The notes: generated by a model not told the origin, from the sequence alone. A stretch of DNA of 64,000 bases from Rubrivivax sp. (GCA_027485165.1 JAIXRN010000052.1:62001-126000); one strand, 5' to 3'. Shown: positions 7,978 through 17,118, numbered from the stretch's first letter. Numbers and translations: made by a program.

Positions 7978-9600
7978 GTGACTGCGTTTCATCTTGCCCG
8001 TCCTGGCGACCTGGCCCAGCAGGCCGAAGACCTGCTGGACCTTTGCCACCTGGACCTGGCCCGTGCCTACCTGGACCAGGCTGGCGACCCCCTGGCCGCC
8101 AGCCCTGAGGCCGGTTGCCACCTGGCCTGCGTGCGGGCCCAGCTGGAACTGGAAGAACGCGCCTTCGAACCTGCTGCACAGGCCTGTCTGCAGGCGGCAG
8201 AACTGGCGCGGGCCACAGGCAGCGGCCACTGGCAGCTGCGCGCGCTGGTGGCGGAAATCGGGCTCGACCTGGCCATGGGGCAGAGCGCCGAAGCCTGGCG
8301 CATTCTGGAAGGGGCCTTCGAGCAGGCGCAGGCCTGGCCTGCGAACGACCGCGTCGAATTCGAACTCTGGCGCAGCCGCAGCCACGCCCATATCGTGCTG
8401 GGCCAGCAGGAAGAGGCCCTGAAGGCCGCAGACCGCGCCTTGGCTGCGGCCCGCCGCTGGGGCCAGCCCAAGGCTGTGGCCGCAGCCCTGGCCAACCAGG
8501 CCGGGCGTTGGTATGCGCTCGGCTTCCGTCTGAAGCAAGACGGCGACCCTGCCGCGGGCATTGCGGCCTTGCAGCAGTGCGTGGCGCTCAGCCTGCAGGC
8601 CGCGCAGGCGGCCGTGCAGGCCCGATTCCCCCGCTTGCTGCCGTCGATCCTGAACAACCAGGCGGGCGCCCACACCCAGCTGGAACAGGACGATCTGGCG
8701 CTGGCCTGTTTCGGCCAGCTCTATGCCATGGGCGACCGCACGGGCCTGCAGGCCGTGGGGGTCTTCGCACGGCTGAACCATGCCCGTCTGCTGTTCAGGC
8801 GCCAGCGGGCGGCTGAATCGATGGCGCTGATCGACGAAGGCCTGGCGCTGGGCCGCCGCCTGCGCACCCCGGCTGCGGTCTATGCGCTGCACCTGCAGGC
8901 GTCGCGGCAGCACGAAGCGCAGGGCGACTTCGAGCAGGCCCTGCGCTCGTACAAGCTGTACCACGAAGCCGAAGCCGAGACGAGCAACGTCCAGGCGCAA
9001 GCCCGCGCCGGGGTGATGGCCGTGCGCCTGCGCACGCGCGAAGCGCAGACCGAAGCCCAGCAGTTGCGGCAGCTGACCGAACGCCTGTCCCAGCAGGCCC
9101 TGCGCGACACTCTGACCGGCCTCCCAAACCGCAGAGCGATGGAAGACGCGCTTCGCGGCTTCGACGACAGCCAGCGCAGCCCGGGCAGCGACGACTTCCT
9201 GGCGGTGATCGACGTCGACCACTTCAAGCGCATCAACGACGGCCATTCGCACGCCGTGGGCGACCAGGTGCTGCGCGCGCTGGGCGACGTCTGCAGCCGC
9301 CAGTTGCGCGACAGCGACCTGCTGGCCCGCTGGGGCGGGGAAGAGTTCATCCTGCTGATGCGCGCCTGCACGCCGGCCGATGCGTTGGCTGTCTGCGAAC
9401 GCCTGCGCTGTGCGGTCCAGGAACACGACTGGCCGGCCGTGGCCCCGGGCCTGGCCGTCACCATCAGCATCGGCCTGGCCGCCCGCGACGGCCGCAGCGC
9501 CAGCGAAAGCCCTGGCGACCTGGCGGCCTGGCTCCATCGGGCCGACGAGCAGCTCTATCGCAGCAAGCATAACGGGCGCAACCAGGTCAGCGTGGCCTGA
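7978..9600 (+). CDS. diguanylate cyclase with N-terminal TPR-like repeats
   Basis: About 540 residues. The first 370 are Ala/Leu/Gln-rich helical repeats of tetratricopeptide type (blocks such as EEALKAADRALAAARRWGQP). A short coiled coil at about 365-395 precedes a GGDEF domain starting at LTGLPNRRAMED. The active site GGEEF (453-457) is intact, and an RxxD inhibitory site (RDSD, 444-447) lies five residues before it, so a product-inhibited c-di-GMP synthase is predicted. No membrane segment is visible, so the protein is likely cytosolic. GTG 7978 is preferred (GAGG about 10 bp upstream); the frame is open to 7861, so the start is uncertain. Confidence 0.85.
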   Translation: MTAFHLARPGDLAQQAEDLLDLCHLDLARAYLDQAGDPLAASPEAGCHLACVRAQLELEERAFEPAAQACLQAAELARATGSGHWQLRALVAEIGLDLAMGQSAEAWRILEGAFEQAQAWPANDRVEFELWRSRSHAHIVLGQQEEALKAADRALAAARRWGQPKAVAAALANQAGRWYALGFRLKQDGDPAAGIAALQQCVALSLQAAQAAVQARFPRLLPSILNNQAGAHTQLEQDDLALACFGQLYAMGDRTGLQAVGVFARLNHARLLFRRQRAAESMALIDEGLALGRRLRTPAAVYALHLQASRQHEAQGDFEQALRSYKLYHEAEAETSNVQAQARAGVMAVRLRTREAQTEAQQLRQLTERLSQQALRDTLTGLPNRRAMEDALRGFDDSQRSPGSDDFLAVIDVDHFKRINDGHSHAVGDQVLRALGDVCSRQLRDSDLLARWGGEEFILLMRACTPADALAVCERLRCAVQEHDWPAVAPGLAVTISIGLAARDGRSASESPGDLAAWLHRADEQLYRSKHNGRNQVSVA

Positions 9601-9644
9601 AAGCCGGCTGACGGCCGGGCTGCAGATGAAGGGTGCCCGGCCCT

Positions 9645-9674
9645 TTAGCGCCGGTTAGCGCCGGTTAGCGCCGG
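9645..9674. repeat. 10-bp tandem repeat (three copies) at the end of the TPM gene
   Basis: TTAGCGCCGG occurs three times in a row. TTA is the reverse complement of TAA, and because 10 is not a multiple of 3 the copies place a stop in all three reverse frames. TAG likewise appears in all three forward frames. The last copy supplies the stop of the leftward TPM gene. Confidence 0.9.
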
Positions 9675-10171
9675 TCTGCGCGGTCCGGCAGTTCGTTGGG
9701 GTTGGCCTCGCCCGCGGTCAGAGGAAAGTGCCGCAGCAGCAGCCCGTCCACCGCCGCGATGGCCTGCGACAGCCCGGCTTCGAAGCGGCCACTGCGAAAG
9801 GCGTCGCGCATGCCGGCCAGGATGGCGTCCCACTGCGCCTGCGGCACATGGCGCGCCAGGCCGCGGTCGGCCACGATCTCGATCGCGCGTTCGGCCAGCA
9901 GCAGGTAGATCAGCACGCCGTTGTTGTGCTCGGTGTCCCAGACGCGCAGCTTGCCGAACACCGTCACCGCGCGCTGGCGCGGCGTGGCGTCGCGCCACAG
10001 GTACGACAGCGGCAACCCGGCTTCCACGCACAGGCGGATTTCGCCGCTGTGCTGCTTTTCGCTGGCCGCCACCTGCGCTTCCAGTCGCGACAGCGCGGCG
10101 TCGTCCAGCGCGCGCGCGCTGTCGGTTTCGTCCAGCCAGCGGTGCTTCAGGATTCGTGACAGGCTTGGCAT
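9665..10171 (-). CDS. TPM-domain protein, short type
   Basis: 168 residues. A single TPM domain covers most of the protein (SGEIRLCVEAGLP, VWDTEHNNGVLIYLLLAERAIEIVADRGL). No signal peptide or clear membrane helix is seen, so it may act at the inner face of the membrane. It is the last gene of a leftward lemA-TPM-TPM run, a common arrangement in Proteobacteria whose role is poorly known and has been linked to cell-envelope and photosystem maintenance in other organisms. The start MPSLSRIL at 10171 is chosen because the longer frame (to 10300) overlaps the Gly-rich tail of the preceding gene. Confidence 0.85.
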   Translation of the reverse strand: MPSLSRILKHRWLDETDSARALDDAALSRLEAQVAASEKQHSGEIRLCVEAGLPLSYLWRDATPRQRAVTVFGKLRVWDTEHNNGVLIYLLLAERAIEIVADRGLARHVPQAQWDAILAGMRDAFRSGRFEAGLSQAIAAVDGLLLRHFPLTAGEANPNELPDRADRR

Positions 10172-10199
10172 CGGTCGGGCCCTTGCTTTGTTTTCACGC

Positions 10200-11129
10200 C
10201 TACCAGCTGCCCGACGAGCCACCGCCGCCGAAGTCGCCGCCGCCGCCGGACGAAAAGCCACCGCCGCCCCCTCCGCCGCCACCCCAGCTGCCACCGCCAC
10301 CCCCGCCGCCCCAGCCCCCGCCCCAGCCGCCGATGTGCGGCAGGCTGCTGCGCCCGCGCGTGCGGCTGCTCAAGGCCGAACCCACGCCCAGCAGGCCCAC
10401 CACGAACAGCGACACCAGGCCGGCGCCCACGGCCACCAGCAGGCTGGCCGTCAGCCACCAGCCCAGGCCGCCGGCCGCGCCGGCCGTCACCACTGAGCCC
10501 AGCTTGCGGCCGAAGATGCCTGTGAGCACGCTGCCCAGCACCGGCACGCCGATGAAGAAGAACATCAGCAGTTCTTCAAGCTGCAGGCCTTCGCGCGCGC
10601 CCGGCCGCGCCGCGGGGGCGGGCAGGCCTTCGCCCTGGATGCGCGCCATCAGCGCGTCGACGCCGGCGTTCAAGCCGCCGGCGTAGTCGTTGTTCTTGAA
10701 GGCCGGGCCGATCTGCCGATCGATGATCTGCCGCGCCGCCAGGTCGGGCACCGCGCCTTCCAGCGCCTTGGCCGGGGCGATGCGCAGCTTGCGGTCGTTC
10801 TTGGCCACCACCAGCAGCAAGCCGTCGCCCACGTCGCGCCTGCCCAGCTTCCAGGCATCGCCCAGGCGCTGGGTGTAGTCGGCGATGTCCTCGGGCAGCG
10901 TGCTGGGCACCATCAGCACCACGATCTGCGGGCCGGCCTGGGCTTCGAAGGCGGCCAGCTTGGATTCCAGCGCGGCGGTTTGCGCTGCGCTCAGGGTGCC
11001 GGTGAGGTCGGTGACGCGGGCGTTCAGCGGCGGGATCGGCACCAGGCTTGCCGGCGCAGGCGCCTGGGCGAAGGCGGCACCGGCCAGCAGCCATGCTGCC
11101 AGCATGAGCGCCAGAAGGCGCGTAGCCAT
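10200..11129 (-). CDS. TPM-domain membrane protein with glycine-rich tail (YgcG-like)
   Basis: 309 residues. There is a signal peptide (cleavage near AGAAFA-Q, residues 20-22), then a periplasmic TPM domain (about 35-165; VTDLTGTLSAAQ, VGDGLLLVVAKNDRKLRI). A hydrophobic region follows at about 185-260 with two or more membrane helices. The last 45 residues are almost only Gly, Trp and Ser, as in other long TPM proteins. The Gly-rich tail makes a long poly-Pro shadow frame on the other strand. It lies between lemA and the short TPM gene and is probably co-transcribed with both. Confidence 0.88.
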   Translation of the reverse strand: MATRLLALMLAAWLLAGAAFAQAPAPASLVPIPPLNARVTDLTGTLSAAQTAALESKLAAFEAQAGPQIVVLMVPSTLPEDIADYTQRLGDAWKLGRRDVGDGLLLVVAKNDRKLRIAPAKALEGAVPDLAARQIIDRQIGPAFKNNDYAGGLNAGVDALMARIQGEGLPAPAARPGAREGLQLEELLMFFFIGVPVLGSVLTGIFGRKLGSVVTAGAAGGLGWWLTASLLVAVGAGLVSLFVVGLLGVGSALSSRTRGRSSLPHIGGWGGGWGGGGGGGSWGGGGGGGGGFSSGGGGDFGGGGSSGSW

Positions 11130-11147
11130 CGCAGGGTGCTGCGCGGT

Positions 11148-11801
11148 TTACTTCGACGCTGCCGGCGCCGCAGGCGTCGCGGGTACGGGTGCGGCGGGCT
11201 TGTCGAAGCTGACGGCCGGCGGCTTCGAGATCGCGGCCTCGTCCTGCACCGTGAAGCTGGGCTTGACGCTGTAACCGAAGATCATGGCCGTGAAGTTGGT
11301 GGGCACGCTGCGCACCTTCACGTTGTAGTCGGCCACGGTCTGGATGTAGCGGTTACGCGCCACGGTGATGCGGTTTTCGGTGCCTTCCAGCTGCACGCGC
11401 AGGTCTTGGAAACCCTGGTTCGCCTTCAGGTTCGGGTACTGCTCCACCGTCACCAGCAGGCGGCTCAGCGCGCCCGAAAGTTCGCCCTGCGCGGCCTGGA
11501 ACTTTCCGAAGGCTTCGGGGTTGTTGATGAGCTCGGGCGTGGCCTGGATGCTGGTGGCCTTGGCGCGGGCTTCGATCACCCGGGTCAGGGTTTCCTGTTC
11601 GAAATTGGCTTCGCCCTTGACGGTGTTGACGATGTTGGGAATCAGGTCGGCGCGGCGCTGGTACTGGTTCAGCACTTCGCCCCAGCTGGCCTTGACCTGT
11701 TCGTCCAGTTTCTGGAAATCGTTGTAGCCGCAGCCGCCCAGCAACAGGCTGGCCAGCAGGGCGAAGCCGCCCAGCAGGCGGCGCAGGATGGGGCTTGGCA
11801 T
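11148..11801 (-). CDS. lemA: LemA family lipoprotein
   Basis: 217 residues. The lipobox LLLGGC ends at Cys24, so the protein is expected to be a lipid-anchored envelope protein. The LemA domain fills residues 25-190 with the usual long helices (LDEQVKASWGEVLNQYQRRADLIPNIVNTVKG and a YPNLKANQGFQDLRVQLEGTENRI block). The C-terminus is an Ala/Pro tail. It is the first gene of the leftward lemA-TPM-TPM operon; the next gene starts 18 bp after its stop. Confidence 0.92.
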   Translation of the reverse strand: MPSPILRRLLGGFALLASLLLGGCGYNDFQKLDEQVKASWGEVLNQYQRRADLIPNIVNTVKGEANFEQETLTRVIEARAKATSIQATPELINNPEAFGKFQAAQGELSGALSRLLVTVEQYPNLKANQGFQDLRVQLEGTENRITVARNRYIQTVADYNVKVRSVPTNFTAMIFGYSVKPSFTVQDEAAISKPPAVSFDKPAAPVPATPAAPAASK

Positions 11802-11890
11802 GGCGGGGTTCCTTGCTGGGTGTGAATGCGCTGCACTGTACCCCTGCTGTCTGTGCCGTCAGTTTCCGGCGCAGGCCCTAGCATCGGCCG

Positions 11891-12679
11891 ATGCTGGACC
11901 CCACCCTGGCCTTGTCTGCCGCGGCCCGCCCCCCGCCGGGCCCCGCCATCCAGCGGCGCCGCCTGCTGGTGTGCGGCGGCGGCGGGCGACTGGGCGCGGC
12001 CGTGCTGGAACAGATGCTGGCCGAACACCGCTTCGACCGCGTGGGCGTGCTGGCCCTGCCGCCCTTTGGCAGCACCGTCAAGCGCCTGCAGCCGGTGGCG
12101 CCCGAGTCGGCTGCGTTGCTGGCTTTCGGTGCCGACGCCGCCGTCATCGTGTTTGACAGCGAACGTCACGCCAACGGCCGCGAAGCCCGCTTCGTGCATC
12201 CGCAACCGGCGGGGCTGCTGCCGCTGGCACAGCAGCTGCTGGCCGCCGGTGTGCAGCGTCTGGTGGTAGCCGTGCCGCACCAGGCCGCGGGCCTGCCCGG
12301 GGCCCTGCGCGCCGGCCTGGCGAACCTGGACGAAGCCGCCGTGGCGGCCCTGGGCTGGCAGCAGCTGGTGTTCATGCGCATGGCGCAGACGGGCAGCGCG
12401 CAGGCCCGTGGTTCGTGGCCGCAGCGCCTGGCGCTGGCCCTGCTGTCGCAGCTGCACATGATGATGCCGGCGCGCGACCAGCCGCTGCGCGCCGTGCAGG
12501 TGGCGCGCTTCGTGGCGGCGCTGGCCCTGGCCTTGCCGGCTGCGCCAGGCGGCACGCGCGTGCTGGGGCCTGAAGGGCTGTGGGACTGGTCCCGCCCCGA
12601 AGGCGGCGACGCCTGGCTGCAGGCCTGGCTGCACGGCCGCGCGCTGCCGGGCGTGGCCACGCCGCGCCTGCGGTTGTAG
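11891..12679 (+). CDS. Rossmann-like NAD(P)-binding protein of unknown function
   Basis: 262 residues. LLVCGGGGRLGAAVLEQML near residue 25-43 resembles the dinucleotide-binding loop of short-chain or NmrA-like proteins. The following pattern (VGVLALPPF, AAVIVFDSE, VQRLVVAVPHQ) looks like alternating beta/alpha units. The C-terminal third has no motif I recognise. It is divergent from lemA and sits just upstream of hemE on the same strand. No strong ribosome site is visible before ATG 11891, so the start is tentative. No function is assigned. Confidence 0.7.
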   Translation: MLDPTLALSAAARPPPGPAIQRRRLLVCGGGGRLGAAVLEQMLAEHRFDRVGVLALPPFGSTVKRLQPVAPESAALLAFGADAAVIVFDSERHANGREARFVHPQPAGLLPLAQQLLAAGVQRLVVAVPHQAAGLPGALRAGLANLDEAAVAALGWQQLVFMRMAQTGSAQARGSWPQRLALALLSQLHMMMPARDQPLRAVQVARFVAALALALPAAPGGTRVLGPEGLWDWSRPEGGDAWLQAWLHGRALPGVATPRLRL

Positions 12680-12713
12680 CTCGGCGCACCGGTTCGGCGT
12701 TGCGGTGCAGGCC

Positions 12714-12739
12714 TGAAGTGCAGGGCTGAAGTGCAGGGC
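12714..12739 (+). repeat. 13-bp tandem repeat upstream of hemE
   Basis: TGAAGTGCAGGGC occurs twice in tandem, followed by a partial third copy. It lies in the 107-bp gap between the Rossmann-like gene and hemE. No promoter or hairpin function is obvious. Confidence 0.8.
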
Positions 12740-12786
12740 TGAAGCGCCTTGCCGAAGCCGGCAAGCAGGCCGCAGATAATCTGTCG

Positions 12787-13890
12787 ATGAATTCACCCCT
12801 GGCCAACGACACCTTCCTGCGCGCCTGCCTGCGCCAGCCCACCGACTACACCCCCCTGTGGCTGATGCGCCAGGCCGGGCGCTACCTGCCTGAGTACAAG
12901 GCCACGCGGGTGAAGGCCGGCAACAGCTTCATGGGCCTGGCGACCAACGTCGAATACGCCACCGAAGTGACGCTGCAGCCGCTGGACCGTTTTCCGCTGG
13001 ACGCGGCCATCCTGTTTTCCGACATCCTGACCGTGCCCGACGCCATGGGCCTGGGCCTGAGCTTCGGCGCCGGCGAAGGCCCGCGCTTCGCCCACCCGCT
13101 GCGCGACGAAGCCGCGGTGATGGCGCTGCAGGTGCCCGACCTGGACAAGCTGCGCTATGTCTTCGACGCCGTGACGTCCATCCGCCAGGCGCTGAAGGGC
13201 CGCGTGCCGCTGATCGGCTTTTCCGGCAGCCCGTGGACGCTGGGCTGCTACATGGTCGAAGGTGCGGGCTCGGACGACTACCGCCTGGTCAAGACCATGA
13301 TGTACGCGCGGCCCGACCTGATGCACCGCATCCTGGACATCAACGCCCAGGCCGTCACCGCCTACCTGAACGCGCAGATCGACGCCGGCGCGCAGGCCGT
13401 GATGGTGTTCGACAGCTGGGGCGGCGTGCTGGCCGACGGCAACTTCCAGCGTTTCAGCCTGGACTACACGCGTCGCGTGGTGGCCGGCCTGAAGCGCGAG
13501 CGCATGGACAACGGCGTCAAGAGCCGCGTGCCGGTGATCGTCTTCACCAAGGGCGGCGGCCCCTGGCTGGACGAGATCGCCGGCATCGGTGCCGACGTGG
13601 TGGGCCTGGACTGGACCGTCAACCTGGGTGCCGCGCGCCGCCTGGCCTGCGACCGCGTCGCCCTGCAGGGCAACATCGACCCGAACGTGCTGTTCGCACC
13701 GCCCGAGGTCGTGGCGGCCGAAGCAGCCGCTGTGCTGGACAGCTTCGGCCGCCCGCAGCGGCCCGACGGCACCTGGGACGGCCACATCTTCAACCTGGGC
13801 CACGGCATCAGCCAGCACACCCCGCCGGAACACGTGGCGGCCCTGGTCGAGGCCGTGCACACGCATTCGCGCACGCTGCGCAGCCGCTGA
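12787..13890 (+). CDS. hemE: uroporphyrinogen decarboxylase
   Basis: 367 residues, the normal length. It removes four carboxyl groups from uroporphyrinogen III to give coproporphyrinogen III in cytosolic haem synthesis. The N-terminal signature [15 protein letters not shown] (residues 20-34) contains the substrate-binding arginines; LFSDIL carries the catalytic Asp, and GFSGSPWTL plus the QLGHGI-like [13 protein letters not shown] complete the fold. ATG 12787 follows an A/T-rich AGATAATCTG. A hairpin follows the stop. Confidence 0.97.
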   Translation: MNSPLANDTFLRACLRQPTDYTPLWLMRQAGRYLPEYKATRVKAGNSFMGLATNVEYATEVTLQPLDRFPLDAAILFSDILTVPDAMGLGLSFGAGEGPRFAHPLRDEAAVMALQVPDLDKLRYVFDAVTSIRQALKGRVPLIGFSGSPWTLGCYMVEGAGSDDYRLVKTMMYARPDLMHRILDINAQAVTAYLNAQIDAGAQAVMVFDSWGGVLADGNFQRFSLDYTRRVVAGLKRERMDNGVKSRVPVIVFTKGGGPWLDEIAGIGADVVGLDWTVNLGAARRLACDRVALQGNIDPNVLFAPPEVVAAEAAAVLDSFGRPQRPDGTWDGHIFNLGHGISQHTPPEHVAALVEAVHTHSRTLRSR

Positions 13891-13908
13891 TCGGCCCTGT
13901 CGGGCCGA
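13891..13908 (+). terminator. hairpin directly after hemE
   Basis: TCGGCCC (13891-13897) pairs with GGGCCGA (13902-13908) around a TGTC loop, immediately after the hemE stop. There is no T-run after it, so intrinsic termination is uncertain. Confidence 0.5.
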
Positions 13909-14323
13909 GCCTTGACGTCTGGCGCCCCCTGGGTTGAGGGGTGGCTGAGACCTGCGCCCGCGGGCGGCCAGCACCCCCAACAATCGAACGTGAGTGAACG
14001 CTCAGGGCTTGACTTATCCCCACCGGCGGTGCTGCGGGGAAAGAATCAGGAAGCGTTCGCTGTCAAGCCTCGGGAAATCCCGGAAACTGTGCTAAGTGCT
14101 TGATTCGTATGAGCGCCAAACGCTGCCGCGAAAACGTGCAGCGCAACAGGAGGCCCGCAGAATCAAGCACTTGGCGGCGCTGACCGCAGTTTTCCCACAA
14201 AGTTATCCACAGTTTCGGTGCACAGCTGGAAAAGTCGTTTCCAATCATGGGCTTGCCGCATTTCCTTGAGGCGGAAACTGGGTTTCGCACGCAAGTGATG
14301 CTGCGCCCCGCCCCCGGCTGGTC
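13909..14323. promoter_or_regulatory. 415-bp hemE-priA intergenic region with DnaA-box-like sites and an inverted repeat
   Basis: No gene is supported here. It contains a perfect TTATCCACA (14203-14211), a one-mismatch TTATCCCCA (14014-14022) and a 13-bp perfect inverted repeat AAGTGCTTGATTC (14094-14106 with 14160-14172; 53 bp between the arms). Composition is locally less GC-rich around 14040-14290. priA starts at the right edge. The region could be a priA control region or a DnaA-binding site; dnaA and rpmH are not in view, so it is not called an origin. Confidence 0.55.
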
Positions 14324-16390
14324 ATGACCGGGTGCCCTAGCCTGCCGGCCGGCCCGCAGGAAGTGCCGGTGGCCGTGGAAACGCCACGACATTCCGGCGT
14401 GGGCGGCCTGCTGCACTACACCCACGACCAGGCCTTGCCGCCGGGCAGCCTGGTGCTGGTGCCGCTGGGGCGGCGCCAGGTGCCGGGCATCGTCTGGCAC
14501 CGGCGCGGCGAAGCGGCCGCCGCCGACGTCGAACTGCGCCCGGTCAGCGCCGCGCTGTCGTCGCTGCCGCCGCTGGGTGCGGACTGGCGCGCGCTGATCG
14601 AATTCGCGGCCCTGTACTACCAGCGCGGGTTGGGCGAGCTGGCACTGTCGGTGCTGCCGCCCGAACTGCGCAAGCTGGACGACACCCAGCTGGCGCGGCG
14701 CCTGGCGCGACTGCCCGCGCCGCCGGCCGCGGCCACGGCGCCCGAGCTGCCGGCGCTGAGCGACCAGCAGGCGGCGGCGCTGGCCGCGCTTGAAGCGCTG
14801 GCGGGCGAAGGCCGCGGGCCCCCGCCGCCCGTGCTGCTGCACGGCGTCACCGGCAGCGGCAAGACCGAGGTTTATCTGCGCGCTGCCGCTGCCGCGCTGT
14901 CGCGTGGCCAGCAGGCCCTGGTGCTGGTGCCGGAAATCAACCTCACCCCGCAGCTGGAAGCGCGCTTCGCCGCGCGCTTTCCGGGCCGCGTGCTCGTCAG
15001 CCTGCACAGCGGGCTGACGGCGGCGCAGCGCCTGCGCCATTGGCTGCTGGCGCACAGCGGGCAGGCCGACCTGGTGCTGGGCACGCGGCTGGCCGTGTTC
15101 GCCAGCCTGCCGCGCCTGGGGCTGGTGGTGGTGGACGAGGAACACGACCCGTCTTTCAAGCAGCAGGAAGGCGCGCGCTATTCGGCGCGCGACCTGGCCG
15201 TCTGGCGCGCCCACCGCGCGGGTGTGCCGGTGCTGCTGGGGTCGGCCACGCCTTCGCTGGAAACCTGGCAGCGCGTGCAGGAAGGCCGCTACCTGCGGCT
15301 GGCGCTGCCGGCGCGCGTGGGCGGCGGTGCGATGCCGCGCGTGCGCCTGTTCGACATGGGCGCGCTGCCGCGCCAGGAAGGCGTGGAACGTGTGCTGGCC
15401 CCACCCGTGCTGGCGGCCATGGAGGCGCGCATTGCCCGCGGCGAACAAAGCCTGGTACTGCTGAACCGCCGTGGCTTCGCCCCCGTGCTGCACTGCAGCG
15501 CCTGCGGCTGGAAAAGTGGCTGCCCGCACTGCAGCGCCTGGCGCGTGTTCCACAAGGTCGACCGCACGCTGCGCTGCCACCACTGCGGCTTGGCCGAACG
15601 CGTGCCGCGCGCCTGCCCCGACTGCGGCAACCTGGACATCGCGCCCATCGGGCGCGGCACCGAAAAACTGCAGGAACAGCTGGCCACCCTGCTGCCGCAG
15701 GCGCGCATCGCGCGCATCGACGCCGACAGCACGCGCGGCGTGGGCCTGCTGGAAAGCCAGCTGGCGGCCGTGCACGCCGGCGACGTCGACGTGCTGGTGG
15801 GCACCCAGATGGTCGCCAAGGGCCACGACTTCCGCCGCATCACCCTGGTGGTGGCGGTGAACCCCGACGCGGCACTGTTCAGCAGCGACTTCCGCGCCCC
15901 CGAACGCCTGTTCGCCCTGCTGATGCAGGCCGGCGGCCGCGCCGGCCGCGACGCCGCCCAGGCCGACGCCAGCGAAATGTGGGTGCAGACCTGGCACCCC
16001 AAGCACCCGCTGTACGCGGCGCTGCGCGCGCACGACTTCGAAGCCTTTGCTGCCAGCCAGCTGGCCGACCGTCGCGGCGCTGGCCTGCCGCCCTTTGCCA
16101 GCCTGGCGCTGCTGCGCGCCGAAGCCCGCACGGTGGAAGCAGCCGCCGGCTTCCTGCTGGACGCTGGCGCGCTGGCACGCCAGCACGCGGGCGTCACCGT
16201 CTACCCGGCCGTGCCGCCGCACGTGGCGCGCGTGGCGAATGTCGAACGCCTGCAGATGCTGCTGGAAAGCCCGGGCCGGGGTGCGCTGCAGCGCATGCTG
16301 TCGGGCTGGCTGCCGGAACTGCAGGCCTTGCGCGCGCGCCACAAGGGCGTGATCCGCTGGGCGGTGGATGTGGACCCGTTGGTGATCTGA
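14324..16390 (+). CDS. priA: primosomal protein N' (replication restart helicase PriA)
   Basis: 688 residues. The N-terminal 3'-DNA-binding domain starts near VPVAVETP. The DEAH-like helicase core has Walker A GVTGSGKTEVY (about 183-193) and the motif II DEEH. A zinc-binding insertion with eight cysteines follows (CSACGWKSGCPHC, CHHCGL, CPDCGN; about 387-435), then helicase C motifs (GTQMVAKGHDF, QAGGRAGR). PriA reloads replisomes at stalled forks. hemE-priA adjacency is frequent in Burkholderiales. ATG 14324 gives the family length. Confidence 0.97.
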   Translation: MTGCPSLPAGPQEVPVAVETPRHSGVGGLLHYTHDQALPPGSLVLVPLGRRQVPGIVWHRRGEAAAADVELRPVSAALSSLPPLGADWRALIEFAALYYQRGLGELALSVLPPELRKLDDTQLARRLARLPAPPAAATAPELPALSDQQAAALAALEALAGEGRGPPPPVLLHGVTGSGKTEVYLRAAAAALSRGQQALVLVPEINLTPQLEARFAARFPGRVLVSLHSGLTAAQRLRHWLLAHSGQADLVLGTRLAVFASLPRLGLVVVDEEHDPSFKQQEGARYSARDLAVWRAHRAGVPVLLGSATPSLETWQRVQEGRYLRLALPARVGGGAMPRVRLFDMGALPRQEGVERVLAPPVLAAMEARIARGEQSLVLLNRRGFAPVLHCSACGWKSGCPHCSAWRVFHKVDRTLRCHHCGLAERVPRACPDCGNLDIAPIGRGTEKLQEQLATLLPQARIARIDADSTRGVGLLESQLAAVHAGDVDVLVGTQMVAKGHDFRRITLVVAVNPDAALFSSDFRAPERLFALLMQAGGRAGRDAAQADASEMWVQTWHPKHPLYAALRAHDFEAFAASQLADRRGAGLPPFASLALLRAEARTVEAAAGFLLDAGALARQHAGVTVYPAVPPHVARVANVERLQMLLESPGRGALQRMLSGWLPELQALRARHKGVIRWAVDVDPLVI

Positions 16391-16713
16391 GGCCCTACTT
16401 GCGGCGCATGTCCGGCTAGCAGTCTGCGTGGCAGGAGCTCGGTGCCACAGCTTCAAGCAAGTTCAGGGGCTACTTGCCCTTCGGCCGCCCTGAAAGCGTC
16501 GCTGCTGCGTGTTCTTGAATGGTCGGCCTCGTCGCGAAACCGCCGGCCTAAGGCTCTGCCACGCAAACGGTGAGGCAATAACTGTTGGTGAGTATGTCAA
16601 CCCTCCCCAGGCGGTAGCGCAAAGAATCCAGGAGCAGGGGCTTCAGACCTGGGCAATGCTGCGGAACCGATGTCTCAAGTTCGAGCTCAGGAAGGGTCGT
16701 ACTGCCCCCCTTC
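16391..16713. other. 323-bp stretch without a supported gene, priA to toxin islet
   Basis: GC content falls along this stretch towards the AT-rich islet. A frame at 16509-16766 (+) could encode about 85 residues with a segment VGEYVNPPQAVAQRIQEQGL, but it has no recognisable family or ribosome site. It may be a remnant of the N-terminal part of the toxin gene in a shifted frame. The toxin frame itself is closed by a TAG at 16615-16617. Confidence 0.5.
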
Positions 16714-17118
16714 GTGGTCAGTCTCTGGTTTCTCTCCGGCGTAGCAGGAAGCTCCATCAGCGATGAACTATTGATCTATCGCACAACGCGCAAGTTGGCG
16801 CGCAACATGTGTTCTAGTCGTGGCATTACCAAGCCCAAGACAGGCTGTTGGCAGTGGCATCACATTGTTTCAGTTAATGGCTTTGATCGTGAGGCCGCTG
16901 CTTACTCCCGTCGAGTTTTGATCGAGGTTGGTATCGACATTAATGACGCTGAGAACGGTATGTTGATTGATTGCAGTCGACACAAGGACGTGAGTAATGG
17001 GAATTACGATCGCAGGGTGGAAGATGTATTAAGGAACCTGGGGGTTCGGAATCGATCGACAGTTGATTTTGCGCTTAGGCAGATGGAGATTGGTATATCA
17101 ACAGGCATGTTTCCATGA
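16714..17118 (+). CDS. AHH-type HNH/endonuclease VII superfamily toxin domain (probably N-terminally truncated polymorphic toxin)
   Basis: 134 residues from a GTG. The segment CWQWHHIVSVNG (H49/H50) followed by the RRVLIEVGIDINDAENGMLI block and a later His (SRHKDV, H90) matches the AHH nuclease family found at the C-termini of polymorphic toxins. There is no signal, PAAR, VgrG, Rhs or other delivery domain; the frame is closed about 100 bp upstream of the GTG. It is therefore an orphan toxin tip or a truncated relic. The stop overlaps the ATG of the next gene (ATGA, 17115-17118), as in toxin-immunity pairs. Base composition is visibly AT-rich compared with priA and comM, suggesting transfer. 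The start is uncertain. Confidence 0.7.
   Translation: MVSLWFLSGVAGSSISDELLIYRTTRKLARNMCSSRGITKPKTGCWQWHHIVSVNGFDREAAAYSRRVLIEVGIDINDAENGMLIDCSRHKDVSNGNYDRRVEDVLRNLGVRNRSTVDFALRQMEIGISTGMFP

Noticed and set aside
10156..10686. Proline-rich 176-residue frame on the plus strand
   Set aside because: It is the reverse complement of the glycine-rich tail of the TPM protein.
13909..14323. Chromosomal origin between hemE and priA
   Set aside because: hemE is origin-linked in alphaproteobacteria, but here there are only two DnaA-box-like sites and no dnaA, rpmH or parAB nearby.
14063..16456. 797-residue frame antisense to priA
   Set aside because: Same codon-phase artefact; it would run through priA and the intergenic region and has no recognisable domain.
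16509..16766. 85-residue frame before the AHH domain
   Set aside because: No ribosome site or family; mentioned only as a possible remnant of the missing toxin N-terminus.
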